Shown: in pieces, positions 5,707 through 10,875 of the stretch
Layout of the letters: each line of letters starts with the position of its first letter
Numbering within the stretch: the stretch's first letter is position 1
Source: Opitutia bacterium UBA6410
GTDB lineage: Bacteria > Verrucomicrobiota > Verrucomicrobiia > Opitutales > Intestinicryptomonadaceae
Direction: 5' to 3'
Length of the DNA stretch: 10,875 bases
Assembly (NCBI GenBank): GCA_002437405.1
Contig: DJPO01000038.1
Coordinates: 1 to 10,875, forward strand
The notes under the pieces: model-generated
Told to the model about the DNA's origin: nothing
Seen by the model: only the letters and a program-made list of their open reading frames with translations
Databases searched by the model: none
Made by a program: the position numbers and the translations under genes

Positions 5707-8292
5707 ATGAATATAAATCCCGAAAAACTTACCGAAAAAAGCATCGAAGCAATTAACGGTGCGAGCGAAATCGCAAAGGCGCGCGGCAATTCCGAAATTG
5801 CCCAAGTCCACCTTTTGGCTTCGCTTATTGCTCAGGACGGCGGAATTGTCGGGGCGATTTTGACGAAGCTGGGCGCGGACAAGCGCGCGGCTCTTGAACT
5901 GGGCGTCCGCCGCGTTCTCGACTCGCTCCCGAAGGTCTCGGGCGACGGGGCGCAGGTGTATATGTCGAACTCCTGCTCGCAGACAATCGACAGAGCCGAG
6001 GGCATCGCAAAGCAGATGCGCGACGAATTCGTTTCCACAGAGCATCTTTTTCTTTCCATAATCGAAAAACCCGAGCCGACGCAAATTGCCGACCTCTTCA
6101 GGAGTCTGCAAATAAGCCGCCAGCAGGTTGAACTTTTAATCAAACAAATGAGAGGCAACGACCATATCACGACAAAAACTCCCGAGGACACCTACAATGT
6201 TCTCGAAAAGTACGGAACGGACTTGGTGAAGCTCGCCAGCGAAGGCAAGCTCGACCCCGTTATCGGCAGGGAGGACGAAATCAATCGCGTCATCAGGATT
6301 CTTTCGCGCAAGACAAAAAACAATCCCGTTCTTATCGGCGAACCCGGTGTCGGTAAAACGGCAATCGCCGAGGGCTTGGCGCAGCGCATAGTCCGCCGCG
6401 ACGTTCCCGAAGGGCTGAAGGACAAGACGGTCTTCGCGCTCGATATGGGTGCGCTGATTGCGGGCGCAAAGTACCGCGGCGAATTCGAAGAGCGTCTGAA
6501 GGCGGTTCTCAATAAAATCAGGGAGAGCGACGGAAAGATAATTTTGTTCATCGACGAGCTTCACACAATCGTCGGGGCGGGCAAAACCGAGGGTTCTATG
6601 GACGCCTCGAATATGCTTAAGCCGATGCTCGCGCGCGGCGAACTGCGCTGCGTTGGTGCGACGACTCTCGACGAATACAGGCAGTACATCGAAAAAGACC
6701 CCGCTCTCGAGCGCAGATTCCAGAGCGTGTATGTCGCCGAGCCCGATGTCGAGACGACGATTTCCATTTTGCGCGGCTTGAAGGAAAGGTTTGAAACTTT
6801 CCACGGCGTGCACATTCAGGACAGGGCGCTCGTCGAGGCGGCGACGCTTTCGGACAGATACATTTCGGGGCGTCAGCTCCCCGACAAGGCAATCGACCTA
6901 ATCGACGAGGCTTGCGCGAGAATCAAAACGCAGCTCGACTCAATGCCCACCGATTTGGACACGATGCTCCGCAAAGTCCGCCGTCTGGAAATCGAGGAAA
7001 AGGCTCTCGTCAAGGAGAACCACGACGAAAAGCGGCTCGAGGAAGTCCGCAAGGAGCTCGCCCAGTTGCGCACCGATTCCGCCGCGATGAAGGCGAAATG
7101 GGAGGCGGAAAAGCAGTCCAGCCAAAAGGCGGCGTCTTTGCGCGAGCAGATTGAGTCGGCGAAGTTGCGAATGGAGCGCGCCGAACGCGAGGGCAAGCTC
7201 GATGTCGCGGCGGAAATCAAGTACGGCGAACTTCCGAAGTTGGAGGATTCCCTCAAAAAGGCGATGGACGCCGAAAAGTCCGAAAACTCGCTGATAAGCG
7301 AAAGCGTAAACGGCGAGGAAATCGCGGCGATTGTCGCGGAATGGACTGGCATTCCCGTCAAAAAGCTCGTTGAAAGCGACAGGGAAAGGCTGCTCAAGCT
7401 CCCCGAAATTTTGCACCACAGGGTTGTCGGTCAGGAGGACGCCGTCGAGAGGGTCGCGAATGCGATACTCCGCTCCCGCGCGGGAATCCAAGACCCCAAG
7501 CGTCCGACGGGCACGTTCCTGTTCCTCGGGCCGACGGGCGTCGGCAAGACCGAACTTGCAAAGACCCTTTCCGAGGCTCTCTTCAACAACGAGGAGAATA
7601 TGGTCAGAATCGATATGTCCGAGTACATGGAAAAGCACTCCGTTGCGCGTTTGATAGGCGCGCCCCCTGGATATGTCGGCTACGAACAGGGCGGTCAGCT
7701 CACCGAGGCAGTCCGCCGCAGGCCGTATTCGGTCGTGCTCTTCGACGAAATCGAAAAGGCACACCCCGAGGTTCTTAACACGCTTTTGCAGGTTATGGAC
7801 GACGGCGTTCTGACGGACTCGCAGGGGCGCAAGGTAGACTTCAAAAACACCGTGATAATTATGACCTCCAATGTCGGGGCGCGGTTTATCACGGAGGGCA
7901 AAATCGAAGCCGACGGCTCGCTTTCCGAGGCTACGCGCGAGGGCGTGATGGCGGAGGTTCGGGCGCACTTCAAACCCGAGTTCATCAACAGAATCGACGA
8001 CATCGTTATGTTCAAGGCGTTGCAGCTGCCCGAAATCGTGAAGATTGTGAAGTTGCAGATAGACGCGCTGAACAGGCGGCTCGAGCCGCAGGGAATCAAA
8101 GTGGAGCTCACGAAAGGGGCGTACGATTTCCTCGCGGAGAAGGCGTACGATCCGCTCTACGGTGCGCGTCCTCTGAAGAGAGTTGTGAACAACAAAATCG
8201 AAAACCCGCTTGCAAGGGCGATTATCTCGGGCACTCTAAAAGAGGGAGATACGATGAAGTTCACCGAAAAAGACTTAGGCGCGGGCTTGTGA
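5707..8292 (+). CDS. clpB: ATP-dependent disaggregase ClpB (Hsp100)
   Basis: An 861-residue cytoplasmic AAA+ chaperone that threads aggregated proteins through a hexameric ring, working with DnaK. The order is canonical: Clp-N double repeat (about 1-145), first AAA domain with Walker A GEPGVGKT (211-218) and Walker B LFIDE ending at Glu284, a coiled-coil middle domain (about 400-530, including the LEIEEKAL and LEEVRKEL heptads) that docks DnaK and separates ClpB from ClpA/ClpC, then the second AAA domain with Walker A GPTGVGKT (608-615), Walker B VVLFDE ending at Glu681, and sensor-2 GAR (819-821). All key residues are present, and the length is that of the family. The ATG at 5707 begins the expected MNINPEKLTEK; AAGG lies only 3 bases before it, a tight site. 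Two dyads flank the promoter. No classical CIRCE is seen. Confidence 0.97.
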   Translation: MNINPEKLTEKSIEAINGASEIAKARGNSEIAQVHLLASLIAQDGGIVGAILTKLGADKRAALELGVRRVLDSLPKVSGDGAQVYMSNSCSQTIDRAEGIAKQMRDEFVSTEHLFLSIIEKPEPTQIADLFRSLQISRQQVELLIKQMRGNDHITTKTPEDTYNVLEKYGTDLVKLASEGKLDPVIGREDEINRVIRILSRKTKNNPVLIGEPGVGKTAIAEGLAQRIVRRDVPEGLKDKTVFALDMGALIAGAKYRGEFEERLKAVLNKIRESDGKIILFIDELHTIVGAGKTEGSMDASNMLKPMLARGELRCVGATTLDEYRQYIEKDPALERRFQSVYVAEPDVETTISILRGLKERFETFHGVHIQDRALVEAATLSDRYISGRQLPDKAIDLIDEACARIKTQLDSMPTDLDTMLRKVRRLEIEEKALVKENHDEKRLEEVRKELAQLRTDSAAMKAKWEAEKQSSQKAASLREQIESAKLRMERAEREGKLDVAAEIKYGELPKLEDSLKKAMDAEKSENSLISESVNGEEIAAIVAEWTGIPVKKLVESDRERLLKLPEILHHRVVGQEDAVERVANAILRSRAGIQDPKRPTGTFLFLGPTGVGKTELAKTLSEALFNNEENMVRIDMSEYMEKHSVARLIGAPPGYVGYEQGGQLTEAVRRRPYSVVLFDEIEKAHPEVLNTLLQVMDDGVLTDSQGRKVDFKNTVIIMTSNVGARFITEGKIEADGSLSEATREGVMAEVRAHFKPEFINRIDDIVMFKALQLPEIVKIVKLQIDALNRRLEPQGIKVELTKGAYDFLAEKAYDPLYGARPLKRVVNNKIENPLARAIISGTLKEGDTMKFTEKDLGAGL

Positions 8293-8361
8293 AAGCGGCA
8301 GTGCCGCTTCCATTGAAGGGGGCAACGCCCCCTTACGGCGATTTGCGTAGCAAATTGCGCC
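8293..8361. repeat. Three-hairpin palindromic element (REP-like)
   Basis: Three short perfect stems follow one another directly after the clpB stop. The first has arms AAGCGGCA (8293-8300) and TGCCGCTT (8302-8309). The second has AAGGGGGC (8316-8323) and GCCCCCTT (8327-8334) with loop AAC. The third has ATTTGC (8341-8346) and GCAAAT (8350-8355) with loop GTA, closed on the outside by GGCG/CGCC (8337-8340 and 8358-8361). None has a T-run, so they are not terminators. Compact stems with 1-3 base loops in a row are typical of dispersed palindromic repeats, but only this copy is present, so repetition elsewhere is inferred. Confidence 0.6.
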
Positions 8362-8392
8362 TATCCCCTCCAACCTGTGTAAAAAATATTCT

Positions 8393-8425
8393 AAAAGCCG
8401 AAGCGTTTGCTTTCGGCTTTTTTTT
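8393..8425. terminator. Bidirectional terminator between clpB and murB
   Basis: AAAAGCCGAAGC (8393-8404) pairs with GCTTTCGGCTTTT (8409-8421) around the loop GTTT, with one bulged base. T8 (8418-8425) ends the clpB transcript. Leftward, the stem ends in TTTT followed by an AT-rich stretch with T6, closing the murB operon. The right edge overlaps the murB stop codon (8424-8426). Confidence 0.85.
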
Positions 8426-9266
8426 ATTTGTAAATTCTCAGTTCGAATTTCAGCTCTTTGCCCGCGAGCTTGTGCAATACTTTTATCAGCTTCAGCATTG
8501 CCGCCAGCCATATCGGATTTTCCGAAAGATTGTATGCCCAGTTCAGCTTTTTTTTGCTCAGTCCCGCGGGGCAGAATTTGAACACAGCCCTCACGAACTT
8601 CAAAATCCCCGCGTTGTATTTGTTGCATAGCGACCCGCAGTTCGGCACGCTCAAATCCTGATTCGCCCGCGCCCACTCGAGCCTTTCGGTTATCGGGTTT
8701 GTCCGCATTTCCCTCTTCGGGAAGACGAACACCGCCGATGTTATAAACCGCGTCGGCTCTCTCAAAAAAATGCTGTTGCGGTATCCGAAGCCAAGTTCGC
8801 TTTTCGCGTATGTTTTCACCGAGTTTTCGTCCGCCGCGTCTACCGACTCTATGAAGTCGGAAATCGACAGCCCCTCTTTCGGTCCTGACCCCGCGTTCAT
8901 CGCGACCGCCCCGCCGATTTGGCACGGCGCGCTCGCCAAATAATAAAAGCAGTCGCGCCCCAGCGAGTGTATCCCGCGCAGCAATTTTATCATCGGCACG
9001 GACGAGCTTACGCGGAATCTGTCGCCGCCCAAGTATTCCACTTCCGCAGGGATTTCGTTTTTAAGTATGAACGACTTTATTTTTTTCGACGCAAAAAAAA
9101 CATTCGAGCCGCCGCCGAGACACACGGTTTCGCGCCCGCTTGACTTCGCCAGTTTCAACGCTTCGACAGCCTCCGCCTCAGAGCGCACCGCGAAGAAGTT
9201 GTCGGCTTCGTACCGCACCGCGAAGCGGCTCAGCGTTTTCCCCGAATATTTTTTTATTTGCGGCAT
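8424..9266 (-). CDS. murB: Divergent UDP-N-acetylenolpyruvoylglucosamine reductase (MurB-like)
   Basis: A 280-residue FAD-dependent oxidoreductase of the MurB fold, expected to reduce UDP-GlcNAc-enolpyruvate to UDP-MurNAc in peptidoglycan synthesis. FAD-domain marks are CLGGGSNVFF (49-58) and IGGAVAMNAGSG (117-128). The substrate domain has FGYRNSIF (160-167), a Gly-Ser at 211-212 in the position of the catalytic serine, and Glu275 in LKFELRIYK as the C-terminal catalytic glutamate. It is shorter than usual and odd in two places: the common GIPGTVGGA loop reads SAPCQIGGA (112-120), and the SAGSFFKNP block reads PNCGSLCNKYN (208-218). It may be the cell's only MurB or a specialised paralogue. 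The start overlaps the purN stop (TAATG), with AAGGG about 11 bases upstream. It is the last gene of the operon. Confidence 0.82.
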   Translation of the reverse strand: MPQIKKYSGKTLSRFAVRYEADNFFAVRSEAEAVEALKLAKSSGRETVCLGGGSNVFFASKKIKSFILKNEIPAEVEYLGGDRFRVSSSVPMIKLLRGIHSLGRDCFYYLASAPCQIGGAVAMNAGSGPKEGLSISDFIESVDAADENSVKTYAKSELGFGYRNSIFLREPTRFITSAVFVFPKREMRTNPITERLEWARANQDLSVPNCGSLCNKYNAGILKFVRAVFKFCPAGLSKKKLNWAYNLSENPIWLAAMLKLIKVLHKLAGKELKFELRIYK

Positions 9267-9844
9267 TATTTTATTTTCCCTTCGACGAAATCGGCGACAA
9301 CCGACGGCAGAAGTTCGTGCTCGGCTTTGTGCACGCGTTCTTCGAGGGTCTCGAGCGTGTCGGTCGGCAGAATGTCCACCGCCTTTTGCGCGATAAGCCG
9401 CCCGCCGTCAAGCTCGCCCGACACAAAGTGTACGCTGCAACCGCTCCGTTTTTCGCCCGCCTCGAACGCGCGGCGAATGGAGTCTTTGCCTTTGTAGAGC
9501 GGCAGCAGGCTCGGGTGCAGGTTTATCATTTTGCCGTCGAACGCCGCCACTATGCTGTCGGGCAGAATCCGCATAAAGCCCGCGAGCACCACGAGGTCGG
9601 GCGAGTGCGCCGACATTTCCCGCAAATACGCGGCTTCGCCCGCGGACGAAAATCTCGCGCCCTTTTTCATCGGGTCGACGTATTTTGCGGGCACGCCGAA
9701 GCTCTTCGCAATCGAAAGGGCGGGGGCGTCGGGGTTGTCCGAAATCAGGGCGCACACTTGCGCGCGGATTTTCCCGTCGCGCACGGATTCCATAATGGCT
9801 CGGGCGTTTGAGCCTCTGCCGCTTGCCAGTATCAGTATTCTCAT
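9266..9844 (-). CDS. purN: Phosphoribosylglycinamide formyltransferase
   Basis: A 192-residue cytoplasmic enzyme of purine synthesis that formylates glycinamide ribonucleotide using 10-formyltetrahydrofolate. The first strand MRILILASGRGSN (1-13) contains the phosphate-binding SGRGSN loop. The catalytic triad matches the E. coli enzyme: Asn108 and His110 in INLHPSLLP, and Asp146 in GELDGG. LAGFMRIL (87-94) is the folate-site strand. The usual FxGxHA segment reads LYKGKDSI, a modest difference. The length is normal. The ATG at 9842-9844 overlaps the stop of the upstream gene by ATGA, and no strong Shine-Dalgarno is present, so translation is probably coupled. The frame stays open far upstream, but that extension overlaps the AsmA-like gene and does not resemble PurN. 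murB follows with a one-base overlap. Confidence 0.93.
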   Translation of the reverse strand: MRILILASGRGSNARAIMESVRDGKIRAQVCALISDNPDAPALSIAKSFGVPAKYVDPMKKGARFSSAGEAAYLREMSAHSPDLVVLAGFMRILPDSIVAAFDGKMINLHPSLLPLYKGKDSIRRAFEAGEKRSGCSVHFVSGELDGGRLIAQKAVDILPTDTLETLEERVHKAEHELLPSVVADFVEGKIK

Positions 9845-10551
9845 TTTTCGAAAAATTTTTTGAGCGGTTCGCAGACGAAGTCCCCGCCGCATTTGTCGAG
9901 CGCGTCGCGCAGTTTGTCGAACATTTTGGAGAGGTTGTCGATGTCGGTTGCGGCGAAGTCCAGCGGCAGCGTCATTCGCTCGCTCGGGACTTTCGCTCCG
10001 CGCGAAAAGTCGCGCTTTTGCGCTTCGGCGATTTTCAGCGAAAAGGCGTCGAGCACGCGCTCGCCCGTTTTTCCCTCCTCGATTTCCGAAACTTTCGCCA
10101 GCCCCGCGAAGAAGTCGGCAATATTGCAGTCGGACGCGTTGAGCCTGACGCAGTCGAGCGACTGTATGTCGAGCGCGATTTCGTCGAAAACGAGCTTCCC
10201 TCCGAGCAGTTCCCACGGGCAGAGGTCGGCTTCGAACCTGCGGATTTTCGCGAACGGCTGCGATTTCTCCGCGAGTATGTCCGAGTACGTTCGCGGGTTG
10301 TGCAAAACCACGCCCTCCATTGTGAGTTTGCGGGTAAATACGTTCATATGCGCCCGTTCGAAAACGGGGCGGAAGCCCGTCGAAGCCTCGACGCAGTCGC
10401 GAACGAGTCTCGCGCCGAAGAATCCGAAGAACAGCCACAGCCCGAGACATGCCACCAACGCGACCATTGCGCAGACGGCGGCGGAAATCCCGAGATATTC
10501 CTTTATCGCGGAATTTTTCCGTTTGTCCGAGGTGCCGTCCGTTCTTTTCAT
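9841..10551 (-). CDS. AsmA-like single-pass membrane protein, short form
   Basis: A 236-residue protein with a basic N-terminus (KRTDGTSDKRKN), one transmembrane helix (about 20-46) and a periplasmic remainder. Residues 65-145 resemble the N-terminal domain of AsmA/DUF748-type proteins: RAHMNVFTRKLTMEGVVLHN, then a polar segment, then FEADLCPWELLGGKLVFDEIALD, where strands and a W/L-x-G-K turn alternate in that family. Full AsmA-like proteins are usually much longer and bridge or regulate outer-membrane lipid transport; here only the first part is present, followed by an amphipathic, Lys-rich helical tail. The ATG at 10549-10551 has GGAA about 6 bases upstream; a TTG twelve codons further up is less likely. 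It heads the operon and overlaps purN by four bases. Its function is unknown. Confidence 0.65.
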   Translation of the reverse strand: MKRTDGTSDKRKNSAIKEYLGISAAVCAMVALVACLGLWLFFGFFGARLVRDCVEASTGFRPVFERAHMNVFTRKLTMEGVVLHNPRTYSDILAEKSQPFAKIRRFEADLCPWELLGGKLVFDEIALDIQSLDCVRLNASDCNIADFFAGLAKVSEIEEGKTGERVLDAFSLKIAEAQKRDFSRGAKVPSERMTLPLDFAATDIDNLSKMFDKLRDALDKCGGDFVCEPLKKFFEK

Positions 10552-10586
10552 AGAGTTCCAAAATGCCGAATTTGCGGATTCGGGCA

Positions 10587-10641
10587 ATCATAAAAAGACA
10601 GTCGCGCCCGATTTAAGAAAAAATTTTTTTCTCAAAAAAAA
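10587..10641 (-). promoter_or_regulatory. Candidate promoter with AT-tract upstream element
   Basis: On the minus strand TATGAT (10587-10592, five of six) is a good -10 box placing the start near 10580, about 29 bases before the AsmA-like ATG. The -35 match is weak (TTAAAT at 18 bases). The run A6-T7 (10618-10630) and A8 (10634-10641) would lie at about -38 to -61, where UP elements bind the RNA polymerase alpha subunit. The 10552-10791 gap between divergent genes holds no other recognisable feature. Confidence 0.35.
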
Positions 10642-10791
10642 CTGGAAAACTCGGGGTATTTCGGCAAACTCGTAAAAAAATATCGGCTTGCGGAATTCGC
10701 CGAACGCGACTGCCCGCCCGCCGCAATTTTCCCCGCGCAAACGGATTCCCCCGATTTGCGCCCGCAATCCCGAACCCCTAAGAAACAAACT

Positions 10792-10875
10792 ATGAACATT
10801 CTATCTCTATTTTCCTCACCCGAAATGCTGGCGGTTGCCAGCGTGGACAACCGCTTTTTGATTGTCCCGATTGCC
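10792..10875 (+). CDS. Start of an unidentified gene, truncated by the window edge
   Basis: The ATG at 10792 opens a frame that runs to the last base, giving 28 residues beginning MNILSLFSSPEMLAV and ending in a hydrophobic FLIVPIA, which may be the start of a membrane segment. A weak AAGAAA lies about 7 bases upstream. The frame is also open for some distance before the ATG, so the start is not certain. It is divergent from the AsmA-like operon. The visible part is too short to assign a family. Confidence 0.45.
   Translation, partial: MNILSLFSSPEMLAVASVDNRFLIVPIA

Noticed and set aside
8275..8925. 216-residue minus-strand ORF spanning the hairpin repeat and part of murB
   Set aside because: It runs through the terminator, the palindromic element and an alternative frame of murB; no plausible start or domain is present.
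9845..10591. Long in-frame N-terminal extension of purN (441-residue reading)
   Set aside because: The extension is Arg-rich, lacks any PurN similarity and overlaps the AsmA-like gene in another frame; PurN is complete from the ATG at 9844.
9808..10593. Plus-strand ORFs of 261 and 271 residues opposite the AsmA-like gene
   Set aside because: The minus-strand reading has a coherent membrane helix, a Shine-Dalgarno and coupled overlaps; the plus-strand frames have none of these.
10792..10875. TerC-type membrane protein at the right edge
   Set aside because: The opening LFSSPE and a later VDN recall TerC N-termini, but the helix expected between them is missing, so no family is assigned.
1..10875. 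CRISPR array, tRNA, rRNA, insertion sequence or phage genes
   Set aside because: No regularly spaced repeats, cloverleaf-like sequence, transposase or integrase motif was seen on either strand.

Overview
This window reads as ordinary, dense chromosome of a Gram-negative bacterium with GC-rich coding regions. A DUF4832-type protein, a PPi-dependent phosphofructokinase, a GRP-family sugar carrier next to a ribokinase and an AsmA-like envelope protein would suit the Verrucomicrobiota/Lentisphaerota (PVC) group. That placement is inference from gene content, since the window has no rRNA or other phylogenetic marker. No phage, transposase, CRISPR array, tRNA or rRNA was seen. Many long antisense ORFs occur, as expected from GC-biased codons, and they are treated as shadows.

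Layout. Positions 1-690 (+) hold the C-terminal part of a DUF4832-like protein. A leftward block follows: a GNAT acetyltransferase (808-1278), a ribokinase (1417-2325) with its sugar carrier (2346-3344), and a pyrophosphate-dependent phosphofructokinase (3509-4708). Each transcription unit is closed by a clear hairpin plus T-run. A rightward block starts at 4831: two overlapping small CrcB/Fluc fluoride-channel genes, then the disaggregase gene clpB (5707-8292). Directly after the clpB stop lies a compact three-hairpin palindromic element, then a bidirectional terminator. A leftward, tightly overlapping operon follows, in transcription order AsmA-like membrane protein (10551-9841), purN (9844-9266) and a divergent murB (9266-8424). 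A rightward gene begins at 10792 and leaves the window.

How the genes relate. The carrier and ribokinase form a two-gene sugar uptake and phosphorylation unit. The phosphofructokinase is a separate unit of central glycolysis that can use PPi. The two CrcB subunits have opposite predicted charge asymmetry, as expected of an antiparallel heterodimer, and the second subunit has a degraded pore motif. The clpB control region carries several dyad symmetries, one resembling shortened CIRCE half-sites. The purN-murB operon is probably translationally coupled.

I found no clearly new multi-gene system. The items most worth a second look are the asymmetric Fluc pair with an RBS-masking hairpin in front of it, the palindrome at the clpB promoter, the triple-hairpin repeat, and the MurB homologue lacking the usual PGT glycine loop.
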